43,257 nucleotides of DNA. Source: Candidatus Fermentibacterota bacterium. GTDB lineage: Bacteria > JAFGKV01. The stretch spans positions 1 through 43,257 of the forward strand of contig JAFGKV010000072.1 of NCBI GenBank assembly GCA_016928395.1, given 5' to 3'. A program made the position numbers and the translations under genes. Shown here one piece after another: positions 9,873 through 16,735 of this stretch (position 1 is the stretch's first letter; each line of letters starts with the position of its first letter). The notes below the pieces were generated by a model that was not told where the DNA came from, did not search any database, and saw only the letters and a list, made by a program, of their open reading frames with translations.

Positions 9873-9911
9873 CCCCCAAATCATGCATTCTCCCGTCAGA
9901 CTTTTCTTAGA
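9873..9911 (-). promoter_or_regulatory. direct-repeat promoter element D (orphan)
   Basis: Minus-strand reading: TCTAAG-AAAAG-TCTGAC (9911-9895), 14 bp, then TTTGGGGG (9880-9873). It is one to two bases off the consensus in each half-site but keeps the 11-bp period and the downstream box. Its middle, AATGCATGATTTGGG, closely matches element C (AATGTGCATCATTAGGG). No gene starts within 450 bp to its left, so it may be a distal promoter for 9404 or drive an RNA of unknown nature. Confidence 0.5.
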
Positions 9912-10032
9912 CCTCTCTCATAGTCTGCCAAGAGGCACTATTCTCATGAGGCTCTTGCAGAACTCCTCCGGACGACGCGGAGGCCGTCCCTCCATCCTTG
10001 GCATGTGGGCTGTTTCGCCTGTCTTCTGGAGG

Positions 10033-10058
10033 GGCGGGCTTCGTCCCGACCGCCCGCC
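10033..10058. terminator. GC-rich hairpin, possible terminator
   Basis: GGCGGGC (10033-10039) pairs with GCCCGCC (10052-10058) across a 12-base loop. It lies about 90 bp downstream of the stop of the membrane-protein gene at 10145. There is no T-tract, so the terminator role is weak. Confidence 0.3.
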
Positions 10059-10144
10059 ACGCCCGCCAGCAGGGACACCTCGAACAGGCCTCGGAGGAAG
10101 GAGTCAACGCGCACGCGTGCAGACCCCACAGTGCTCGCCGCTGC

Positions 10145-10528
10145 TCATGACCAAGGGAGATCCTTCCGAAGTCGGAGTCTCCATGCGACCGGCGATGAGC
10201 CGGGGCGTCTCCTCAGCCTTCTTCTCAGCGATAGTGCCGCGAATACTGTCAGTATCACCGGGGTGAACACCACGCCCATCGCCGTGGACACGAACCGCCA
10301 CGTCACCTCACGTTCGGTGTCTCCGTGGATGCACCATGCTTCGAGCACCAGCTCTCCGGGCACCGGGGACGCATTGCGGAGTTCGAGATCAGCGCCCGAT
10401 GGGCAGATCACCGGTCCGAGCGCAGTCAACCACTGGGGCCGGAACATGGCCGTGAGACTGAACGCCACGGTCGAAACCACCAAAGCGGTCATTGCGGCGG
10501 CGAACAGGTCGCTCAGTGCGCGCAGCAT
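10145..10528 (-). CDS. small two-helix membrane protein of unknown function
   Basis: A 127-residue protein I do not recognise. It has a hydrophobic segment at about residues 9-27 (AAAMTALVVSTVAFSLTAMF) and a second at about 80-97 (VSTAMGVVFTPVILTVFAAL). Between them lies a polar loop with two cysteines (VICPSGADLELR and LEAWCIHGDTER), probably outside the cytoplasm and possibly disulfide-linked. A basic tail RRRLRRRPG follows the second helix and suggests a cytoplasmic C terminus. The start at 10528 is chosen because AGGGA lies about seven bases upstream and the first helix follows; the frame is open further upstream. It is 316 bp after the preceding gene and may be transcribed alone. Confidence 0.65.
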   Translation of the reverse strand: MLRALSDLFAAAMTALVVSTVAFSLTAMFRPQWLTALGPVICPSGADLELRNASPVPGELVLEAWCIHGDTEREVTWRFVSTAMGVVFTPVILTVFAALSLRRRLRRRPGSSPVAWRLRLRKDLPWS

Positions 10529-10844
10529 GTCAGTCCCTGGAAGTCGCGGTGCAGGACTCTGTCGTGGGATCAGCCGCTTCTCTTGTGTCGATCTGCGAAT
10601 CGACGAATCGCTCCCCACGGGCGTCTCATCCCATCTTGACATTCGTCATAGAGCAAAGGATGCCGCAGGTGTGCGATTGTCATTGCGAGTCCGGCCGAGG
10701 CCGAAGCAATCCCGGTCACAGGGGAGATCGCCGCGTCCCCAGGAATTCATGCCGCCAGCGTGACCGCGGTCGGCCGGCAGGGGTTCTCGCGAAGACCGGA
10801 GTGTCTGGCGCATGAGACACTTCACGTTTGCCGTCGATATCGTA
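10529..10844. other. intergenic region with a REP-like palindromic element
   Basis: There is no gene in these 316 bp. The main structure is the palindromic repeat at 10682-10710. The stretch separates the stop at 10845 from the start at 10528 on the minus strand, so it should hold the promoter of the small membrane protein, but I see no clear -10/-35 pair. Confidence 0.55.
10677..10712. repeat. REP-like dispersed palindromic element (GTCATTGCGAG...GAAGCAATC type)
   Basis: The sequence GTCATTGCGAG (10679-10689) is followed by CGGCC-GA-GGCCG (10692-10703) and AAGCAATC (10704-10711). ATTGC pairs with GCAAT and CGGCC with GGCCG, giving an interrupted hairpin. Elements with these exact flanks, CATTGCGAG and GAAGCAATC, are a widespread family of short intergenic repeats in many bacterial genomes. 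I found only this copy in the window. Confidence 0.65.
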
Positions 10845-12422
10845 TTAGTCATGGGCCACTCGGCCACGGTCGAGTCTTTCGTTCAGGGAGAACTCATGCT
10901 CACCCACGGTGTTCGATGACACTGATTCCTCCGCGCCGCTCCTGGCCCTGGCGCGGAAGAAGAACGAGATGGCAGGGTCGCCGATTCCATCTGAGAACTG
11001 CAGCGAGGTGTCAGGCGCGGCGACGGTCTGCCAGGGCACGCCCGCGATGTCGAACTGGGCACTGCCGGACCGGTAGAGGTCGTAGTGGGTTGCTCCGAGC
11101 ACCGCCGACCAGGAGAGCCGTGCCAGAGCCGGTGTCAGCAGCTCGATAGACAGCGTCATCGAGCTCAACGGTGAGTTGATCCGCCACGCATGGACGAGAC
11201 ACTGGTCACCGTCGGCCCGGTGCTCGAGTACATACAGGATGCCCCGCTGCCGGTCGAAGCATGCCGCCCCAACCAGCGAATACTTCTCCCGGTAGGGATC
11301 ACGCTCGGCATCGAACATCACGGCATCGATATCCAGTGAGTCGTACGGTTGCGGCGCCCAGGTCGGCTGTTCCCCCCGCGCCACAGCCCCCAACTCCTCA
11401 GGATCGAAGAGGAGGATCTGAGTTTTCACGCTGTCCGACCAGTAGCCTCGGCCATCATAGGGCCAGCGCGGCACCGGAGGATACGGGGGTTCATCAGGCC
11501 ACACGGTACCATCCAGAAACCCGTACCACCATGACCCCATACCCTTGGTCCCCACAAACGCGACCGCGGACTTCTCCCCCGCCGTGACCCATGCGCCCCC
11601 ACTCCACTCGTCATCGGGGTTGAAGGTGCGCATCTTCATGGAGTCATCCACTGCGATCTCCGGGATGCCCGGCTGCTGGATGCCGTAGAGCAACAGCGGG
11701 GTCACCTGCGTCAAGGTCGCCCCAGACGGAGGCGGATTCCCTTCGTTCCATGGGCCATAGGCAAACAGGGCGGGGCCAAGTCCCGACCAGAAGCCCTCCC
11801 GGAATCGGCCCGTGGCCAGGCGTTGCCCCGGCGTGTTCGCCGAGGCCCACTCTGCAGGTATGTCGAACAGGTAGTCAGCGGCGGCATAAGGGGTGTAGCC
11901 GTCAAGCCGCCACGGCCCCGCCGGCTGCGGGCTGGAAAGGTCGAGTTCGCTCCAGCCGTGGGTCGGCACGAACTCCTGGAAGTGTTGGCTCCAGCAGAAA
12001 TGCAGCTTGCCCGATGCCTGCGCTCCTTGGGCCGGTAGGTAAGCAAGCCCCGCCTGCGGGATTTCCAGGTATCCGAACATGCCGCCGGTGATGTCGGAGA
12101 ACGGCTGCAACGTCGTGGCGGCGTTCAAATCGTCCAGGTTCTTCAACGGAGATATCACCGGCACCGGGATGCTAATCTCGGAGACCAATTGGAGTTGGTT
12201 GTGGCCCAAGGCGAAGAGGGACCCGGGGAAGCCGTCGGCAGGGCCGTCCAGGTCGCCGCCGGGATAGTAGGTTGCGGCGAAGCCCGACCAGTTCCAACCA
12301 TAGTCGCCCTCATCGGGCAGGCGAAACGCACCCAGGTACTCGAAGTCTGACGGATGGAGAAGCTCTCCGGAGAGCGAACCGAAGGTGATCATGACCCAGA
12401 CAATTGCAGATAGCACTGGCAT
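10845..12422 (-). CDS. secreted protein of unknown function with shared FN3-like C-terminal module
   Basis: A 525-residue exported protein. It has a short signal peptide (about 1-19) and a large central region beginning SDFEYLGAFRLPDEG. This opening is familiar from uncharacterised exported proteins, but I cannot assign a function. The central region is Trp/Tyr/Pro-rich and reads like a beta-propeller or sugar-binding scaffold. From about residue 420 there is an FN3-like module (LSIELLTPALARLSWSAVLG, ATHYDLYRSGS, VPWQTVAAP, SNTVGEHEF), clearly related to the C termini of the proteins at 12694-13311 and 3569-5125. The start at 12422 follows GGGAGG by about seven bases. It lies 271 bp after the preceding gene, with a GC hairpin between them. 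Confidence 0.8.
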   Translation of the reverse strand: MPVLSAIVWVMITFGSLSGELLHPSDFEYLGAFRLPDEGDYGWNWSGFAATYYPGGDLDGPADGFPGSLFALGHNQLQLVSEISIPVPVISPLKNLDDLNAATTLQPFSDITGGMFGYLEIPQAGLAYLPAQGAQASGKLHFCWSQHFQEFVPTHGWSELDLSSPQPAGPWRLDGYTPYAAADYLFDIPAEWASANTPGQRLATGRFREGFWSGLGPALFAYGPWNEGNPPPSGATLTQVTPLLLYGIQQPGIPEIAVDDSMKMRTFNPDDEWSGGAWVTAGEKSAVAFVGTKGMGSWWYGFLDGTVWPDEPPYPPVPRWPYDGRGYWSDSVKTQILLFDPEELGAVARGEQPTWAPQPYDSLDIDAVMFDAERDPYREKYSLVGAACFDRQRGILYVLEHRADGDQCLVHAWRINSPLSSMTLSIELLTPALARLSWSAVLGATHYDLYRSGSAQFDIAGVPWQTVAAPDTSLQFSDGIGDPAISFFFRARARSGAEESVSSNTVGEHEFSLNERLDRGRVAHD

Positions 12423-12649
12423 CAGGAAGCCTCCCAGGCTTTGTGGATTCGAGCATCCCCATAATTGGATGGGCCCTCAGTGCCGCACACGGCCGATTCC
12501 GGCCACGGAGTATCCCTAACCCCGATCACACCGCGACTGCAGTCGGTTGCCCGCGCACCGCTGGATGTTTGAGCTCCCCCGGATGGCGCAGCTCACGCCG
12601 CTCCAACAGCAGCGGCCTGTTCCCATGAGGGGCCTTGCTGATCCTCTGG

Positions 12650-12676
12650 CGGGGCGGGGACCGGGACCCCGCCCCG
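12650..12676. terminator. perfect 10-bp GC hairpin, candidate terminator
   Basis: CGGGGCGGGG (12650-12659) and CCCCGCCCCG (12667-12676) pair perfectly around a 7-base loop. The hairpin begins 17 bp after the stop codon of the gene ending at 12694, in the right place to end or attenuate that transcript. There is no U-run, so it may act with Rho, or partially. Confidence 0.5.
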
Positions 12677-12693
12677 TACGAGAACTCGGACTC

Positions 12694-13311
12694 CTACCGT
12701 TCGGCTCCGGACGACGCATCTGATTCACCTGCGCGTCCCATCAGCGGGATGTCGGCGCCGAAGTCGAATTCCCCGGCCGTGTTGGATGCCGGAGATGTCT
12801 GGGTCGCGTTCCGCGCTATGCCGCGGAAAAAGTAGTTGGTTGCCTCATTGCCGACACCGGCCGAGAAATCGTATTGGGTCGTTGGTACGGCAACCGTCTG
12901 CCATGGGACTCCCGACGGATTGAAGAATGCCCCGGTGCTCCTGTACAGATCGTAGAAGGTCGCACCCGTGACCGTGGCCCAAGAGAGACGCGCCGCGGTG
13001 GGGTTGAGCTGCACTATGTTCAGAACCATGGGCAGAAGGGCCCCTCCACCTCCGCTGGCGGCATGCCAGAACCCATGGTGAGTCTGGTAGGCGCCGCCTG
13101 CGGAGACGCCAACCGGCGAACTCTGCCCCGTAGTACCGGTGACGACGTACGCCCCTCCGGTCATGCGCGCACCGCCGCCGGCAATTACCGACGGCGACAC
13201 GACATACTGGGCCGCTGCCGGTGACGGGTACAACAGGAGTGTACCCGCGAAGAACACCGCCAGCAGCGCGAGCACTCCCGGGCCGGGTGTTCGCGCGCTC
13301 CTATCGCTCAT
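12694..13311 (-). CDS. small secreted protein: Gly-rich head plus FN3-like C-terminal module
   Basis: A 205-residue exported protein. The signal peptide (about 1-34, ending AAAQ) is followed by a Gly/Thr-rich segment ending in THHGFWHA, a pattern common in short exported proteins of candidate-phylum bacteria. The rest (about 90-190) is almost entirely the FN3-like module (LNPTAARLSWATVTGATFYD, VPWQTVAVP, FFRGIARNATQTSPASN, GEFDFGADIP). This protein is therefore nearly just a carrier of that module. The ATG at 13311 lies inside the end of the upstream gene (stop at 13301) with GGGAGGT six bases before it, so translation is probably coupled. Confidence 0.85.
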   Translation of the reverse strand: MSDRSARTPGPGVLALLAVFFAGTLLLYPSPAAAQYVVSPSVIAGGGARMTGGAYVVTGTTGQSSPVGVSAGGAYQTHHGFWHAASGGGGALLPMVLNIVQLNPTAARLSWATVTGATFYDLYRSTGAFFNPSGVPWQTVAVPTTQYDFSAGVGNEATNYFFRGIARNATQTSPASNTAGEFDFGADIPLMGRAGESDASSGAER

Positions 13312-15052
13312 CACTCACCTCCCGGGGATCACCGGCGAGACCTGGGCCCTGGCGATCCAGCGCCGTTTGCTTTGAAATGGCGTTGGGCTCGGCGGGTTCG
13401 TCCACGGCGAGTACCTTCGACGGGGTGAAGATGCGGTGATCTCTGCCTTCGGTCTCGGGGAAGCCATAGGCAACCGGGTAGAGCAGCTCGCCTCGGTCAC
13501 AGATGCTGCTCTCCGACCCCTTGGACTCTTCGACCGGGCGGGCGAGGGTTCGGATGACCGGATCATCCCGGTCTGCCATGGCCATCCACGCCACGATCCT
13601 GTCAGGATCGCCGTAGACGGTAAAGGCCGAGCCATCGGCGCGCCACCGGTACCCCGCGAGGAAAGGCATGCCCTCGGGCGTCAGATGCACCGATGCCTCG
13701 TCTTCCTTCGCCAAAGCCGTGAAGTACTCAGGCATCGTGACCACCGCTTCGCCATTGGAGCCGAGTTTCACCGTGCCCCTGTAGATGAGGAGATTCTCGG
13801 GCGATTCGACGAAGTTGTGCCGCAGGAGTTTGTTCTTTGGATCCAGCGGATGATCGATGAGGAACGAGCCGCTGCCCTTGCTGAGGGAGCCGGTGACATT
13901 GACATTGCCCGCGAACCAGCCAGCCCAGCCGGACGCGGACGACGAGGTCGCGCTGAGCCCATAGTTCGTGCCTGTGGCGGCGGTCGCTACGGCCCTGACG
14001 CCCACGGTCGCGCCTTGGCCTTCAACACCGGTGCCGCTGTTGGCATTGCTCTGGAAGTAGCCACCCGTCCCGAAGTTCGATGAAGCATTGCCCGCCAGGC
14101 CGTAGACGCCGACAGGCCGGGGATCGCCGGCGGATCCGGCATCGCCGTCGCTTCTGCCGTAAACCCCGTAGGTGCCCCCGTAGTTGTTGTTGTAGGACGA
14201 TCTTCCGTAGACGCCGATGGATCCGTCGTCGCTCGAATAGCTCCGGCCATACATGCCGAACGTGACGCCAGAGGTGGCGGTGGCGTATGCCCTGACGCCG
14301 GTTCCCGAGGTCGAGGCCGTCTCAAACTGGCCGCCATAGCAGGTCCCGGTGGTGGCGGCGGCGATCCCGTACACACCCCGTCCCGAGGGCGAATCGGTCT
14401 GGCCCATCACGCCGTTGCATGATCCCGTCGAAGCCACCGCCTGGCCCTTGACTCCTGAGCCATTGGGCGACCAGGAGAGGAAGAACCCGCCGTAGTTGTC
14501 GGTCCCCGTGGTGTGCAAGTTCCGGCCCAGCACCCCGGCCATGGTGCTGGAGGTTCCTGCCGCATCGAAGATGCCGCCGTAGACCCAGCCGGTGGTCCCC
14601 TGGTTTTGTGCCTTGATGGTCGCGCCGCCGTTGACGGCGCCGATTACCTCGGTGCCCGGCACTAGCCCGCTGGCCATGTAGGCGTAGCCGGTGGAAACGA
14701 GCCGCTGCCTGGGTGTCTGATCAGCACCGGCAAAGGTCACCAGAAGCCAGTAGTCGGCATCAAAGGCGAGGTTCAGAGCTGGCTGGGGGCTCTCGCCCAA
14801 GAGTACATTGAAGATGCCGCCCGAGAGGGCGATGGAGCGGGTGCCGCTGTCCCACAGGCTCGTACCGCCCGTAGCCACATTGTAGATGCGGAACCGCATG
14901 TTGTAGGTGTTGTCGGGAACGGGAGTTCCCGATGCATCGGTGACCTTGCCCTGATAGCTGATGAGAGTGGGGATCTCGGCGGACGCGGCGGTCGCCAGTA
15001 TCGCGAGACCAAGCGCAAGGAACACGCGCCATGAGGGAGTTCGGTGAATCAT
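13301..15052 (-). CDS. secreted mosaic repeat protein with tail-fibre-like repeats
   Basis: A 583-residue exported protein. The signal peptide (about 1-25, ending ASA) is followed by a conserved head domain (ISYQGKVTDASGTPVPDNTY to about residue 140), found at the N terminus of many exported proteins in environmental bacteria. Next are Gly/Tyr-rich repeats of about 25-30 residues (GVYGxxxxTTGTxYGGxF...S.SGxGV) that should fold as a beta-helix or beta-prism fibre. The C-terminal region starts near GSFLIDHPLDPKNKLLRHNF and includes FVESPENLLIYRGTV, a domain known from similar fibres. No FlgD-like domain is present. AAGGAG lies six bases before ATG 15052. Its head is nearly identical in DNA to the upstream gene at 15206-16378. 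Confidence 0.85.
   Translation of the reverse strand: MIHRTPSWRVFLALGLAILATAASAEIPTLISYQGKVTDASGTPVPDNTYNMRFRIYNVATGGTSLWDSGTRSIALSGGIFNVLLGESPQPALNLAFDADYWLLVTFAGADQTPRQRLVSTGYAYMASGLVPGTEVIGAVNGGATIKAQNQGTTGWVYGGIFDAAGTSSTMAGVLGRNLHTTGTDNYGGFFLSWSPNGSGVKGQAVASTGSCNGVMGQTDSPSGRGVYGIAAATTGTCYGGQFETASTSGTGVRAYATATSGVTFGMYGRSYSSDDGSIGVYGRSSYNNNYGGTYGVYGRSDGDAGSAGDPRPVGVYGLAGNASSNFGTGGYFQSNANSGTGVEGQGATVGVRAVATAATGTNYGLSATSSSASGWAGWFAGNVNVTGSLSKGSGSFLIDHPLDPKNKLLRHNFVESPENLLIYRGTVKLGSNGEAVVTMPEYFTALAKEDEASVHLTPEGMPFLAGYRWRADGSAFTVYGDPDRIVAWMAMADRDDPVIRTLARPVEESKGSESSICDRGELLYPVAYGFPETEGRDHRIFTPSKVLAVDEPAEPNAISKQTALDRQGPGLAGDPREVSDER
14672..14970 (-). repeat. duplicated head-domain segment, copy 1
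   Basis: This stretch matches 15994-16292 with only scattered substitutions, mostly at third codon positions. It encodes the YQGKVTDASG to ASGLVPGTEV head domain in both proteins. Outside the head the two genes diverge sharply. Confidence 0.85.
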
Positions 15053-15205
15053 CGCAGACTCCTTTCTCCATGAGTTCGATGGTCATGTCTGGTTGGGGCA
15101 GTGCCCCATATTGCTCGTACCGTGGCGACTGCCGAGTGCGAGACTTCCTCGTCAGAGAACCTTCGGAAGCCGATCATCGGCGAATACGAAGGCACGGTTC
15201 GCATC

Positions 15206-16378
15206 TTAGTATCGCCATATGCGGACGCGGAACTTCTCGCCCGGATACATGTTGCTGCCTTTCTTCACCTGGAGCGTTGTCGAGGTCAGACTGTGCCAGA
15301 AGAAGCCCCAGCCGCTCACGTCGGCGCCCGCGAAACGGTTCGTCACGCCCAGCCCACTCACGTCGTGCTGGATATCGACCACGTAGTCAGTGATGTTGCC
15401 GCCAACACTGTGGGTGAGGGTCACATCGCCTCCGACCGTGCCGGCCTGCCACCCGCTGTCATAGGCCGGAGCGGGGAAGGATGACCCCGAGACAGTCAGG
15501 TTCCCGTCTATATTGACGTCGCCCATGAAGTAGCCGGCCCATCCGCCGGCAAGGTTCTCGGAGTAGATCCCACACCCCTGAGAGGAGTACGAGACGAAGG
15601 ATCCTCCGTAGTGCTCGCCCGAAGTGGCCGTCGATCTGCCGTAGACACCGGTATGGGGCGCTTCGCCGTGTACGCCGCGGCCCGAGTTTGACAGGCTGGC
15701 GAAGTAGCCGCCGTAGCACAGCCCCGTCGTCGCTTCGACAGCCCCATAGACGCCATACCCCTGGGGCGAATAGGAGATGAACGACCCTCCGTACAGGGCG
15801 CCCGTCGTGCCCGTGGCCTTGCCGTAGACCCCGGTGTGAGGCCCCTCGCCATAGACGCCCTTGCCGGAGGTCGACTGGCTCATGAAGTACCCGCCGAAGC
15901 GCGTCCCAGAGCCGGAGGTGTTTACGGCCTTGATGGCGCCTGAGATGGACGAAGCAACCGAGCCCACTACCTCGGTGCCCGGTACTAGCCCGCTGGCCAT
16001 ATAGGCGTAGCCAGTGGAAACGAGCCGCTGCCTGGGGGTCTGATCAGCGCCGGCGAAGGTCACCAGAAGCCAGTAATCGGCATCAAAGGCGAGATTCAGC
16101 GCCGGCTGGGGGCTCTCACCCAGGAGTACATTGAAGATGCCGCCCGAGACGGCGATGGAGCGGGTGCCGCTGTCCCACAGGCTCGTACCGCCCGTGGCCA
16201 CATTGTAGATGCGGAACTGCATGGTGTAGTTGTTGTCGGGAACGGGAGTTCCCGATGCGTCGGTGATGCGGCCCTGGTAGCTGATGACCTTGGGTATCTC
16301 GGCGCCAGCCACGGTCGCCATCATGATGCCCAGTGCCGCCAGAGCCGCGGAGAAGGGAAGTCTCAAGGTGCGATGCAT
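15206..16378 (-). CDS. secreted mosaic repeat protein, paralogue with a DSGW-type C-terminal domain
   Basis: A 390-residue exported protein, a paralogue of the next gene downstream. The signal peptide (about 1-26, ending VAGA) and the head domain (residues about 30-150) are nearly the same as in 13301-15052. The middle has about five repeats of the GVYGxxxxTTGxxYGGSFxSYSxxGxG type. The C terminus (about 300-390) is different: DSGWQAGTVGGDVTLTHSVG and YVVDIQHD to KFRVRIWRY. This is an exported beta-sandwich domain type that often caps such fibres. The start at 16378 has AAGGAGGA seven bases upstream. It lies 45 bp after promoter element C and leads the block. Confidence 0.85.
   Translation of the reverse strand: MHRTLRLPFSAALAALGIMMATVAGAEIPKVISYQGRITDASGTPVPDNNYTMQFRIYNVATGGTSLWDSGTRSIAVSGGIFNVLLGESPQPALNLAFDADYWLLVTFAGADQTPRQRLVSTGYAYMASGLVPGTEVVGSVASSISGAIKAVNTSGSGTRFGGYFMSQSTSGKGVYGEGPHTGVYGKATGTTGALYGGSFISYSPQGYGVYGAVEATTGLCYGGYFASLSNSGRGVHGEAPHTGVYGRSTATSGEHYGGSFVSYSSQGCGIYSENLAGGWAGYFMGDVNIDGNLTVSGSSFPAPAYDSGWQAGTVGGDVTLTHSVGGNITDYVVDIQHDVSGLGVTNRFAGADVSGWGFFWHSLTSTTLQVKKGSNMYPGEKFRVRIWRY
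15994..16292 (-). repeat. duplicated head-domain segment, copy 2
   Basis: Partner of 14672-14970. The match covers the same coding segment and is much stronger than elsewhere in the two genes, which suggests a recent tandem duplication or gene conversion limited to the head. Confidence 0.85.
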
Positions 16379-16735
16379 GGGATTCCTCCTTCGGTGATGT
16401 GAATGGCTTCTCCCGTGTCACGCCCTAATGATGCACATTCCACCTCAGAGTTTTCTCAGACTCCGATTAAATCATTGCCGTACTTACCCCTGCACACGGG
16501 TCAGGAGGGTGCCACTGGATGCTCACGATACGACACAAAGGGAGCGACCGCTTCTCCGTGTGCGTGCGCGCACGCGAAGCACCCCATGCCAAAGATCATG
16601 CAGGAAGAGGACAGAAGGCGGCACGCTGTCAAGGCAGGACTTGGAGTGATTCACCCCGTCAAACGATCGGGCGATCCCCTGCGGTCCCGCACGCATTCCA
16701 GGGTCAGAATGGGCGCCGGGCGAGCAGAGTGGCTG
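16379..16735. other. intergenic region with a direct-repeat promoter element
   Basis: There is no gene in these 357 bp. It holds promoter element C and, at 16562-16575, a perfect 14-bp GC palindrome (GCGTGCG and its complement). The 3' end of the Ntn-hydrolase transcript also falls here, with no clear terminator. Confidence 0.6.
16423..16465 (-). promoter_or_regulatory. direct-repeat promoter element C
   Basis: Minus-strand reading: CGGAG, TCTGAG-AAAAC-TCTGAG (16460-16444), 15 bp, then TTAGGG. It has the same hexamers and 11-bp period as elements A and B. It lies 45 bp from the start of the mosaic repeat protein at 16378. Confidence 0.65.

Larger units (their letters stand above)
9405..10144. 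other. long gene-less region with two promoter elements and simple repeats
   Basis: There is no supported protein gene in 740 bp. It holds promoter element B (9461-9503), a second element D (9873-9911) in the same orientation, simple-sequence tracts at 9701-9788, and a GC-rich hairpin near 10033-10058. The open frames here translate to low-complexity Arg/Pro/Ser-rich sequence with no start signals. Confidence 0.6.

Noticed and set aside
16562-16575. 14-bp GC palindrome as an operator
   Set aside because: It consists of alternating GC/GT dinucleotides, lies about 100 bp upstream of the promoter element, and could be chance in this GC-rich gap.
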